Assembly (NCBI GenBank): GCA_963555705.1
Contig: OY743171.1
Span: 21,389,352 to 21,453,351 of the forward strand
From: Ligustrum vulgare
Lineage: Eukaryota > Streptophyta > Magnoliopsida > Lamiales > Oleaceae
Direction: 5' to 3'
DNA: 64,000 bases
Shown here piece by piece: positions 11,301-22,394 of the stretch. Every line of letters starts with the position of its first letter. Positions within the stretch are counted from its first letter, which is position 1. The position numbers and the translations under genes were made by a program. The notes beneath the pieces are model-generated. The model saw only the letters and a list, made by a program, of their open reading frames with translations. It had not been told where the DNA came from and searched no databases.

Positions 11301-12219
11301 ATTTACATATGTAAGTTGGTAATAGGAAGTTCACTTTCTCCTATTTATTCATTTTGTGAGTTACAAATCAGGATTACTACACATAGCTGCACTATTCATC
11401 ATCGAGTTTGATTATATTGACACCATAGAAGTAATTAAAGGTTCTTTATTTTTTTAATGTCTTCCATATAAACTGTCTATTTTTGTTGGTGATATAATTA
11501 TGTACTTTGATATTTAGCATGTTATACATTTCATGAAAAAATCTAATTATTCACAATTGCACTATACATGTAGAAGATTTTATGCATTTTGAGATATGTC
11601 ACATGATGAAATAAAGTTATAATAAATGTTTTATCTATGATTCCCTAAGATATGGGTAATAAAGCGTAATTTGGTAAAGTTCTAGAGTTATGTGGATCTC
11701 TTAAACACTGATAAAGGTAGTGAACTCCAATTTTATTGGATTCTTCATTGAGTTTTAACTAATATCATTTGCTTTCTTCTGTTGGTATGTGCTTGACGTT
11801 AAAGGAGGGGTACAAGGAAATTTAATTCTTTTGTACAAAGGTTCTTGACATCAATTTGGAGGTCTTTCGGGTCTTGTGCCAAACATCCGAAGGGATATGA
11901 TGAGAATAATAAGACTTCAAAATGGTGATGCACAAGAAACCAGAGAAAAATGGATAATGTCAGTGACCCAACGTTGAAATTGATCGAATAATATGTCTCA
12001 ACAACAATAATTTATGTGTATTGGCATACTTGTCATTTTTGGTAAGATAGGTGTGTTTGATTGGTTTAGAAAATGTGACTTGGATTGTATTACTTAAGAG
12101 TCAATTAGGTACGTTGATCTTAATGAGTAGTTGTTATTAACTTGGTTAATTGCAAGACTCATTTAACTAGTCAATTGGCCATTAGTTGGTATAATTAATT
12201 AATCACTCTACATACAACA
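11301..12219. other. Intergenic DNA, no feature recognised
   Basis: AT-rich and stop-dense in all frames. No inverted termini, tandem repeats or conserved protein fragments were seen. Confidence 0.5.
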
Positions 12220-12233
12220 CAAACTGGTGTCTC

Positions 12234-12441
12234 AGCCTCTAGGGCACATCTCCCAGCTGTGAAAGGGATGGTGGTTTAAAAACCAGCATCGCTTGGTCAG
12301 GGGTTCAAATCCGGCCCTTACCAAGTTAAAAGGTAAGCCTTCACCCTACACTCTGGGAGGCATAACCTGCGATTTACATCCTTCACCAAGGCCCAGGACA
12401 GGGCAGGTGGGAGCCCCTAAGATTGGGGTTCAACCTTTTTT
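12234..12441 (+). mobile_element. tRNA-derived SINE, copy 1
   Basis: A 208-bp element starts AGCCTCTAGGGCACATCTC and ends in CAACCTTTTTT. It contains a polymerase III B-box match (GGGTTCAAATCC, about 12299-12310). It is flanked by 14-bp direct repeats differing at one base (12220-12233 CAAACTGGTGTCTC and 12442-12455 CAAACTAGTGTCTC). A related copy at 37058-37292 shares the 5' AGGGCACAT region, the B box and the middle CATAACYTGCGATT segment. The T-rich 3' end is a trait of some plant SINE families such as Au. Confidence 0.75.
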
Positions 12442-12455
12442 CAAACTAGTGTCTC

Positions 12456-13201
12456 TCTAGGGTTTTGGTAGTATCCAACAATTTACTGGTCTTGGCATGA
12501 AATAGTAGCAACATTAGGAGGAGAGTCTTATTATTGATCCAAGTGATCTTCACACAAGTGTATCACTCATTTTTTTGATTCTCTTTTCAAAGGCTATGCA
12601 ATGTATTAGAAGCAATAAAATTGAACACAAACAAGGAATTGCAATTCAAAAATATGCAAAAATTAACATTTTAAAATAGATACTAGGTTTGACTACTCAC
12701 TCTCTATAATTAAATGCATTCAAAATATTCCTTGTATTAATATTCCAATTATTAGCTCAATATAAAGAAAAGAAAAGAGTAATGATATTTAGCATCAATT
12801 GTGTTACATTGATCTATGACACCTAAGTGACATTAAATGAGATGCACAATTAAACGAATAACATAATTTCACATTCAATTAATCATATCTATAACACTTA
12901 GACTAATATTCTAGAAATAATGGTGCAGATAATATTTCATAAAGATAAAACCATGGAGAAAAATAATATAATAATTTGAAGGAAAACTGGTGAAAATAAA
13001 ATATATGAAAAAATGGTAAATACATATTGGGAGTTGTAAAATTAAGGGTATTATTGATTCAGACTTTAAAAGACTTTTTTAGAGTTTAAAAGCCTAGGTG
13101 TAATCAATGTAGACTTTTATAATTCCATAAAAGTCCTAAGATATTCAATATAGACTTTAATGAGCTTTGAAAAGTATTTAAAAGTCATGCATTGTTCAAT
13201 T
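12456..13201. other. Intergenic DNA up to the LINE insertion site
   Basis: No gene is seen. From about 13045 the sequence holds several short, imperfect repeats of the type AGACTTTnnAAA(A)GTC, and similar words resume after the LINE (19693 onward). The LINE therefore landed inside a small repetitive element. Its target duplication copy is 13202-13220. Confidence 0.5.
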
Positions 13202-13873
13202 AAGACTTTTTAAAATCCTAACAAAGCTAGGAGAAGTTTTGAGTGAAACCAGAAGACATATCCTGGGTTCGCTTCCTCATCGTTCGTGGTCGTCGACTGG
13301 CATCTTCCACCTGTTTCCGTCCTTGAGTTTTTAGCTATAGGAGCTTAAGGACTTGTTGTGGGGCTCCTTCTCTAGTCTTCACTGGGGAGAAGGTCGTGAT
13401 ACACATTTCTCACCTTGGTTTACCTCCTCCCCGTTTGCAAGCAACGCTTGGAATCAGCAACCCTCCGTCGGCGATAGAGCTTCTTTAATTGAAGATTAAG
13501 GTTTGTTTGCTTAATTGACACAATTTTTGTTACTAAATCCATAGAAGTGCAATCTCTCGAAATTAACCGACATGCACGCAAATCCTCCATCCCTAAAATT
13601 TTACCGCCTTTAAGTCGGTCTCACTGCGAGGCTCTCTCTTTATAAATACTCACGCCCTCGTCAAAGGAATCCCCGCCAGTACCCCTATTCCTGGCTGTAG
13701 TATTTTAGAAGTGTCCTTTTGTGTTGGTGAGCCTACAACCTTTGTGTCCTAATTAATCGGTAGTTACCTTCCTTCTTGCTTTCCGTCAAACCTAGGAGGT
13801 TGCTTCTCATCTCAGTTGCTGTAGATAAATTGTGAGAATTGAGAGTGAATTTTCTAGGCAGCAACAATAGCTC

Positions 13874-15309
13874 ATGGAGGATGTTAATAAACTATTATAG
13901 CAATTTAATCTTACTGGGTCAGTTGGGACGATAGTGGAAGTGTCGGATAATGTGATACAACTTAGTCGGACTTTCTTGAAACTTGGTATAACAGGAAGGG
14001 TTCTTGGTAACAGAATGCTCAAACGGGAAGCCTTTAAAATGGTTATGCAGTCTTTATGGGGTAAATTTGGTGCCATTAAAATCCAATTTACTAACGAAGA
14101 GAATTTCTTTTGTGAGTTCGAATCTGAGACAGATAGGAGGAGAGTGTTACACAGAGAACCATGGGCCTTTGATAAGCGATTAATTGTGATACAGGAAATT
14201 GATGAAACCTCAGCACCCAATATTCATCCTACTCATTTTGGATTCAAGTGCACAATCTCCCCTTTATATTTATGAACAGAGAAATTGATGAGGTAATAGG
14301 TTTGCAATTGAGATCATTCATAGATGTGGAAGTCGACCTACATGGATCATGTTGGGGGTCCTACATCCGAATCAGGGTTAAATTGGACGTATCCAAACCG
14401 TTGGTGGCAACAATGACACTACAGTTGGGGACTATGGGTCAATCAGTGGAGGTCAAGTTTAAATATGAAAGATTGCCCGATTACTGCACGTTATGTGGGA
14501 AACTTGATCACAGTTTCAAATTCTGTAACTTGGACGTTCCACCTATTTTACGAGGCCCAGAGAATCATCGATTCGGATTAAAGATAAGAGCGATGTATGG
14601 GTAATGGAGAGAAAACAGAATAGAGGATGTGGATAGAGTGAGAATGGGGAAAACTTCGAGGTCTGAAAGTGCAGGTAGTAGCAATATTAATAAAGAGTCC
14701 AGTTCAAATGTCGTAGGATTGTCGGGAGCGATGAGCGGTGGAAAGCAGCATGTGATGGAAGAAAGTCACATGCATTTAGAGACACAAAATCAAATAACAA
14801 AAAATGGGGACTCGTTCTTGAATAAAAAAGAAATCTCATTGTTGGCACAGGGTCATATGGGGAATGAATTAAATAATAATGATATAGTGGATATTGTAGC
14901 TGGAGGAAATACTAATTATACGAAAATTGGTGAAGGTGGAGCTACATATGGTATTACAATGAGTATGGGAAACCTAATTACGCATGGAGATGGTGGGAAT
15001 AATAAGACCCAGGAATTTGATGAAATTGATAATATGCATTTAATCAAACCAGGGTTGGAGACATTACATGAGCATAGTAAAGAGAGTAATGGGCATCAAC
15101 AGAAGGCGACAGAGTTCATGCAACTTATTACAGGAACTGGGAGGGTTTTTAACGCAATAGGGAGCCGAGATCTAGAGGATAAAGGCAATGAAAATTCTGC
15201 AACTAGCAACATTCTTCCTGCTAAAATGAAGAAGAAATGGAAGAGGGATGCCAGATGGGGTCCAGAAATCTATTCCCCTGGAAAATGTAAAACTAGCCCA
15301 GAAAATTAG
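13874..15309 (+). pseudogene. LINE ORF1 (nucleic-acid-binding protein), broken
   Basis: The first ATG (MEDVNKLL) is at 13874, with a TAG after eight codons. Beyond it a DUF4283-like domain is readable (13934-14275), including LWGKFGAIKIQF and HREPWAFDKRLIVIQ. The frame then shifts near 14250 and continues through a zf-CCHC_4 knuckle, YERLPDYCTLCGKLDHSFKFC (about 14467-14529). After a TAA at 14602 the same frame runs to 15309 as a low-complexity polar tail. In this family the protein binds LINE RNA and assists target-primed reverse transcription. At least two stops and one frameshift make this copy non-functional. Confidence 0.8.
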
Positions 15310-15425
15310 AAAATAACCGAATAAGAGGATGATAACACAGTATGTAAGAGATTGAGGAGCATGGTTACGGAACAAGACTTGACTACTGAAGCGGCGATGG
15401 CTGAGATTCAGCCCCGTCGGGAACA

Positions 15426-18400
15426 ATGAGTCTGCTATGGTGGAATGCTCGAGGTTTGGGGAGCCCTCGAGCATTCACAAATCTTCGACGACTTGTCCGG
15501 GACAGGAAGCCTTCCCTCCTTTTCCTCTTAGAATCTTGTCTAGGAGGATATAAAACTCATGATTTTCATTTTAAACTTGGCTTCAAGAGGGCTAATGCTG
15601 ATGTAGCAAGAGGAGTGGGTTATTCAGATTCCTTCTTTCTCGAAATTTCACTTCCATTCGGTTGTATCACACAAAAATGGACCGCAATGGAATATCATTA
15701 ATTTTTATGGAGACCCAGTAGCCTCTGAACGTCGTCACTCTTGGACACTATTACGGAGATTGGTGCAAGGAAGTGCTTACCCAGTTTTATGCATAGGAGA
15801 TTTTAACGAGATTTTGACAAAAAATGAGAAATTGGGAGGTAGTGACCGTATCAGATATTTTATGGATGGTTTCAAGGAAATGCTAAATGATTGCGGGGTT
15901 GGAGATCTTGGTTTCTCGGGTCTAGAATTTACATGGACTAAACACTCTTGAGCGGAGAATAATATTTTTGAGAGGCTGGATAGGGCATTGGCGACTTTGA
16001 AATGGAGAGATATGTTCCCTTTAGCTTTGGTCTCCCATCTTGATTTTTGTGGCTCAGACCACCATGTTATTGAGCTTGTTTTGTAGAAAAATAGTGGGGT
16101 ACCTCATACACGGAATAGGCAACGGAAACTCAAGTTTGAGCCACTGTGGCTATGCGAGACGAGATGCATAGATGTTATACAAGAAGGGTGGAAGCTTAGT
16201 TGTGACGCTCGGGTGAGGAGTGAAGGCCTGGAAGGGTGGATGGGCTTAGAAGATCAAGAGAGACGCAGGATGAATGTAATAAGGGATAAGAAGGTTGTAG
16301 TGGGGGACTACGATGAGAGAGATGTGGGGAACAGCTGCATCGACAGTTTTGAAGGTAAAACAGATGCATGCAGAAACATGGTGGTACAGTGGGGTGGCAA
16401 AATTAAGGAGTTACCAGGTAAAATTAAGGCATTCCGTGAAAAACTAAAACGTTTTAAGGTGGAAACTTTCTCGATTAGAAACTTTTAAAAGACTCGAAAA
16501 GTGGAGGAAGAATTGGAACGCTTTCTAGATAATGAGGAATTGTATTGGAAACAACGGTCTCGATTGGATTGGTTGCATCATGGTGATCGCAATTCAAAGC
16601 TTTTCCATAGGAAAGCGTCAGCCCGTAAGGCTAGTAATACTATTTATGGTCTGTTTAACGAGGGAGGCACGTGGAGATCAGATATTGAGGGCATAGGAGA
16701 GGTGGTGACGACCTATTTTCACAGCCTATTCCAATCAACCCATCCGTCCCCTGAGGAGATTGATAATGTTATCCACTCTGTTAATCCAGTTGTCTCAAGG
16801 CAAATGAATGAAACTCTGGGGGAAACTTTCACAGAAAAGGAAGTGCGAGACGTCTTGTTCTTGATGGGCCCACATAAGGCACCAGGGCCTGATGTTTTTC
16901 ATGTTATTTTCTATCAGAAATCTTGGGAAGTAGTGGGTAAAAATGTGATGGAGGTGTGTCTAGTAATGTTGAATGGGGGGAGTCGGTGGAGAAACTGAAC
17001 CATATGAACGTATTTTTAATTCCAAATGTTCAAAATCCGAAAAATATACAGGAATTTAGGCCAATTAGTCTATGTAATGTGATCTACAAAATTATCACCA
17101 AAACCATTGTTAATCGATTGAAGATCATCTTAGGGGATGTGGTTTCTGAAAACCAGAGTGCTTTCATCCCAGGCAGACTCATTACGGATAATGTGATTTT
17201 TGGCTTTGAGACCATGCTCCATCTCTCACAAAGCCCAGGGACGTAATGGACTGATGGCGATGAAATTGGACATGTCAAAAGCATATGATAGAGTCGAATG
17301 GGGTTTTCTTTCAGCTATCATGTTGAAGATGGGTTTTAATATTGATTGGGTGGGTCTGATCATGCGATGTGTTACATCGCCTACTTTCTCTTTAATTATT
17401 AATGAAGAAGAAAGGGGATTCGTTCGTCCAGGCAGGGGATTAAGGCAGGGATGCCCCTTCTCTCCTTATCTTTTCTTGCTGTGTGCGGAAGGATTATCCG
17501 CTTGCTTACTAGAGTTGCTCGAAGAGGAGATATTAAAGGTGTTTCAAGCTCAAGGTATGGTCCCCAAATTAGCCATTTATTTTTTGCTGATGACTCTCTC
17601 TTTTTATGTAGAGCCACTACTCATGATAATCAGCATATTTTGAACTTGTTACATGAATACGAAACGGCTTCGTGGCAAAAAATTAACTTGACGAAGTCGG
17701 GAATTACATTTAGTCCAAATGTCCTAGAATAACAAAGATTTGATATTCTTGAGTTATTTTAGCTTCAAACAGCTAGACTACATGATAAGTATCTGGGATT
17801 GTCGTCCCTAATAGGGCGCAGGAAAGTGGAAATTTTCCAGTTCTTAAAAGACAGAGTGTGGCGAAAGTTGCAAGCATGGAAGAACTACCAATTCTCGTCT
17901 AGTGGTCGGGAAGTTCTCCTTAAAGCTGTGATTCAAGCCATTTCGACCTATGTAATAGGAATATTTAGAATCCCCGCATCCTGTATGGAAGGGATACAGA
18001 AAAATGGTGTCGTCTTTTTGGTAGGGTGGATCAAAAACCAAAAGAAGCGTACATTGGTATAAATGGCCTCAGGTGTGCAAAACTAAGGTAGTTAGGGGCA
18101 TAGGCTTTAGAGATCTGGGACACTTTAATCAAGCACTTTTGGTAAAACAAGTTTGGAAAATCCTACAGAACCCAAATTCGTTGGCAAGCCGTATCCTTAA
18201 ATGCAAATATCATTTTCATGATGAACTTCTTTCAGAGCAGGTTCGAAGACATGGATCATTTCTATGGACGAGCTTTATGTGGGGTCGTGAACTCTTAAGG
18301 CAAGGTGTCATTTGGCGAGTTGGAAGTGGAGCGAATATTTCAGCCTTCAATGACCCATGGATTCCCAAGGCAGCTTCTTTCAAATCTATATCCCAGCCAG

Positions 18401-19641
18401 TCCCGCAAATTGACACGGTCTCTGATCTTATGCTTGATGGGGAATGGAACCATTCACTAGTAGAGGAGATTTTTAACCCGGTAGATAGGGATGCTATTCT
18501 AAGTATTCCCCTTGGAAAACTCCTGAAACTAGACCATATGATATGGAGGCACACTAAGCATGGAGATTATAGCGTTAAATCTGGATATTGGTTGGCGCAA
18601 TCAAAAGATAACCCAGCATCAGAGGTGTGAAGTAGCTGTAATACTGACACAATATGGTGGAGATTGTTATGGGCTTTGAATGTCCCGCCCAAGGTTAGAA
18701 TGTTTATGTATAGAGCATTCAATAATATCATCCCGACCTATGCCAACTTGAGGAACTATCATGTACCTACTACCACGCTATGCGCTCTTTATCATTTGGA
18801 CTATGAAACAACTCTCCATGCCTTAATCAGATGTGAGTGTGCTTACACTATGTGGATTCACACTGGCATGGGGAAAATGATTTACAAATTCAAAGCGAAC
18901 GAATTCTCAGATTTTATACTATTTCCACACAGCAGATTGAAGGTGAGCGATTTTGAAAAAGTGTGTATGACAGCGTGGCAAATATGGAGTAATCGAAATG
19001 GAATGATTCATGACAAGATTATACCACTATTAGAAAGCCAATGGGAGAGGCTATTGAAATATCTGGACGAGTATCAAGATGCACAAATTGCTCTTAAGGT
19101 ACCTAATTCGACCACTTTGAATCTACCTTAGGCATCTCATAGAAGACATTGGCAGGCCCCACCGGAAAATATGATCATTCTTAACGTTGATGCCGCAATG
19201 AGGGTTGAAGACAGGCAGATTGGAATTGGGATCATCATCCGTAACCACCTGGCGGAAGTAATATGCTCACTCAGTAAATGTTTACATGGGAATTTCTCAC
19301 CACTCACAGCGGAATTATTAGCCATTCAAGAAGGGCTTGAATTTGCAAACGAACTTGGGCTACAAGTCCATATTGTGGAAACTGACTCCTTGCTCTCGGT
19401 CCAAACAATCAATCATCATTTCTCTTTCTAGCCAGTGTTGAACATAGTAGAGGATTGCAAACAACTTATGGCTCAAATGATGAACTGCTCTATTCGACAC
19501 ACTTCAAGACTAGTAAATCAGGTGGCTCATGAATTAGCAATATTGGCTAAGACTTCTAGGAATGATGTTATATATTGTGAAGAGGTTCCAACATCTATTG
19601 TTAAGTTTGTGGACTATGATTCCTCTCACATGACTAATTAA
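15426..19641 (+). pseudogene. LINE ORF2 (endonuclease, reverse transcriptase, zf-RVT, RNase H), broken
   Basis: The start is ATG at 15426 (MSLLWWNARGLGSPRA), the usual start of the plant LINE endonuclease. The second endonuclease motif reads PVLCIGDFNEIL near 15780. The RT domain spans about 16980-17700, with [49 protein letters not shown] and the catalytic box [10 protein letters not shown] near 17580. The zf-RVT region is near 18660-18860. A C-terminal RNase H-like domain follows (19171-19600; LNVDAAM ... ETDSLLSV). Stops or frame changes occur near 15700, 15951, 16085, 16490, 16990, 17245, 17740, 18060 and 19431. The RNase H tail is a known feature of a subset of plant L1 lineages. Confidence 0.88.
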
Positions 19642-19692
19642 TATAAAGGTGGTTTTTCTCAACAACAAAAAAAAAGACTTTTTAAAATCCTA

Positions 19693-20120
19693 CAAAATTG
19701 AGGGGAATTCAATTTATCAATAATTTTAATAGAAATCCATACATAAATTGATGAACTTTTGGATGGAAAATATAGGTAGAAAAATTCTTTATCTCTCTTC
19801 TATTTACCATAAAAACTTAATAACAAAATAAAATAAAATAAAAACTTTTCGGTGACTTTCTGAATTCTCTAGTGCCCTTGAAACATCTAGAGAGAATAAC
19901 TAGACTTTCAACTCCAACTCCGCGCCACACCCAATCACGTTAATCTCTACTGACCACAACACAAATGATTTTTCTCTCATAAAACTATTCATCTTTCCCA
20001 CCAAATCTTACTGCTAATCTTTCAATCCATGTATAATTTATATTCACATTCGTAATGTGCCCATGTTTAAAATTTTTAATCTACATTTTTTTTTTTGGTT
20101 TACTTATCAAGTGATTATGC
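19693..20120. other. Spacer between the LINE and the ~310-bp tandem array
   Basis: AT-rich; no coding, RNA or element structure was recognised beyond the repeat words continuing from before the LINE. Confidence 0.45.
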
Positions 20121-20934
20121 CTTGTGGTTGTTGATTGCATGTAGATGCAGTGGGGAATGAGATTGGAGAAATACATTTGTGATTCCCTTATCACATAATT
20201 ATTATTAATTATTAATATTATTGCGTTGTGGGAAAATTAATTTGCAAATATTCATTTTTTTCAATTGAAAAGATAAAAGTCTTAAAAAGTTTATGAATAT
20301 TTATAAAAATTCATAAAATCAATAAAATCGAATGAAGTCCATTAAAAAAGTCGTTTAAAATTAGATTTAAACATGCTAAAGATAAAGATTCTATAAGAAT
20401 GTTTAAAAAAATAAATCTTTAAATTTATAGATGTTGCATGTAGATGCGATGGGGATGAGATTGGGAAAATACATTTGTGATTCACTTGATACATAATTAT
20501 AATTAACTATTAATATTGCATCAAGGGAAAATTAATCTATTAATATTTATTTTATTTTATTTTTCAATTGAAAAGATAAATGTCTTTGAAAGTTTATGAA
20601 TATTTATAAAAAAAACTCATAAAGTCCATAAAACCAAATGAAGTCTATTAAAATAGTCTTTTAAAGTTAGAATTAAACATGTTAAAGATAAAGATTCTAC
20701 AAGAATATTTAAACGGAAAAAACTATTCTTTAAATTTATAGATGTTGCATGTAGATGCGGTGGGAAATGAGATTGGGGAAATACATTTGTGATTAACTTG
20801 ACACATAATTATTATTAACTATTAATATTGAGTCGTGGAAAAATTAATCTATTGATATTCATTTTTTATCCTCAATAGAAAAGATAAAAGTCTTTGAAAG
20901 TTTATGATTATTTATAAAAAGTGGAAATTACACC

Positions 20935-21613
20935 TGTTGACCACAAAATCCGGCTGGACTTTGGACCAACACGTCTCAGCTCCTCCCTCTTTGACACGTG
21001 GATCTCCTGCGCACTAGGACAAACAGTCAGCTTGCAAAGGGGGCCGAGGTGGCTCCCGTTTGCACTCCGATGCCTAAGTCAGTACTCATTTTAGGCGAAT
21101 ATATATATATTAGGTGCGGGAAATATAAGTGTGTAAAATAGAGAAAAGGGAGTGAGAGAAATATAGAGTTAAGAGTGAGAAAAACCTAACCCCCCCCCCC
21201 CCTTGGAGACAATTGTGCTTCATTTATAGAGGAACTTCTTGTCTTGGATTACGACACGTGGCATACTTTACACTTGTCACCACCCTAGCTCATGGAAGTG
21301 ACAACCTTGCTTTTTAACCGTAATCATTGCTACATTTGGTAGGGGATGGGCGCCTGTCACGTCTTGGTAAAGACAGTGTCCCATCACTGACTCTATCTCG
21401 CTTTTGGTCAACGCCATAAAGCACCCCAGCTGAGTATAAAGCACATCGGCTGGTGCGTTAACCAGGTCGGCTAAAGAGGTTTGCTTGACGTACCACCTCG
21501 GCAATCATCCCAGGTGATGCTTTAGGCCTTTAGTGGTAGGTCAAGGTCCGTTGGGCCACTATTGGGCCTTCGCTGGTGGATCACTGTACCTTTCTCCGGG
21601 CCCGGATTCAACA
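20935..21613 (-). repeat. 3' LTR of the Tat-type gypsy element
   Basis: A 679-bp terminal repeat, near-identical to 32620-33299. It has an (AT)n stretch near 21110, TATA-like on the minus strand, and a poly-C tract at 21191-21203. The adjoining 21614-21720 carries two direct copies of TCAAATCnGAAGGGATCATTCATGG. The short minus-strand open frame at 21277-21504 recurs in both LTRs and is not a separate gene. Confidence 0.95.
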
Positions 21614-22040
21614 CTAGTCCCTCAAATCTGAAGGGATCATTCATGGTCACGTAGGATTTGCTTTGATTTTACAGCTCAAATCCGAAGGGATCATTCATGG
21701 TCGTGTATGATGAAATTCCTTACGCAAGGTTCGGATCCATATCATAACCGACCTTCCGCCTCGGATTTTCGCTCCCTGATGGCCAGGATCGTGCCAACGC
21801 ATTTCCTAGGTGGCGCATTCAATTCGGAGGGGCTATTGGTATTTATTTCCAAGGAATATATGCATGAAATGGGAGGAGGGTAGCATTTCACGGCGCGTGG
21901 CATTCACCGTGGTAGCTGAACGGTTTTGTCTCTCCCTTCGACGGCTGGCGCTTTGATTAGCTCATTTTTCAAGGAGCATGGATTACCCACATTAATCATG
22001 CGGTTCACGAAAATCAAGGAATTTAGATTGTTGGGATTCC

Positions 22041-22047
22041 TATAAAT
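22041..22047 (+). promoter_or_regulatory. TATA-like box ahead of the antisense gene
   Basis: TATAAAT occurs in the + strand 354 bp upstream of the antisense-gene ATG (22395). A pyrimidine-rich CTTCTTCATTTC follows, typical of plant transcription start surroundings. It is the only good TATA match in 21614-22394. Use as a promoter is inferred. Confidence 0.4.
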
Positions 22048-22394
22048 CCTTCTTCATTTCATTATTTTCCCTCTTTACCACTTTCTAAGAGTCTTTTGCA
22101 GCAATACCTTGGCGAAAGCTTGCTCCGTTTCTTTCTTTCCTGCAAGTTTCAAGTCTTCTCCTCAAGGGCTTTCTACCCAGCGTCCGCCTTTACTGTTCCA
22201 CAGTTTCTTTACCGGCGAGTTCTCCATTTCCAGTGCACAGTTTCACGCATTTGTCACCTGAAGGTAAACCTCTTGGTCTCTGTACATGCGAAACTTTTCT
22301 ATTTTCAGTTTCTCATTGTGGGTTTGAAAATTTTGTTTTTGCACCTTGTTTTTCTTTCGTTGAGTCTGACCCACCTTTAAAAAAAAAAGAAAAT

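Larger units (their letters stand above)
13221..19673 (+). mobile_element. Full-length plant LINE (L1-like, RNase H-containing), inactivated
   Basis: A 6,453-bp insertion is bounded by a perfect 19-bp target duplication (AAGACTTTTTAAAATCCTA at 13202-13220 and 19674-19692) and ends in a short A-rich tail. The order is 5' UTR of about 650 bp, ORF1 (DUF4283-like plus CCHC knuckle), ORF2 (endonuclease, RT, zf-RVT, RNase H), then a 3' UTR of about 30 bp. The length-complete structure and long target duplication are typical of target-primed reverse transcription. Both ORFs carry several stops and frame changes, so the copy cannot encode its own machinery. Confidence 0.92.

Noticed and set aside
12290..12315. 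Possible tRNA gene from the GGTTCAAATCC motif
   Set aside because: No cloverleaf or acceptor stem; the element has SINE structure and target duplications.
22233..22394. Upstream extension of the antisense gene
   Set aside because: It is in frame, but the first ATG with sensible context is at 22395; the earlier part is U-rich leader with a poly-A stretch.
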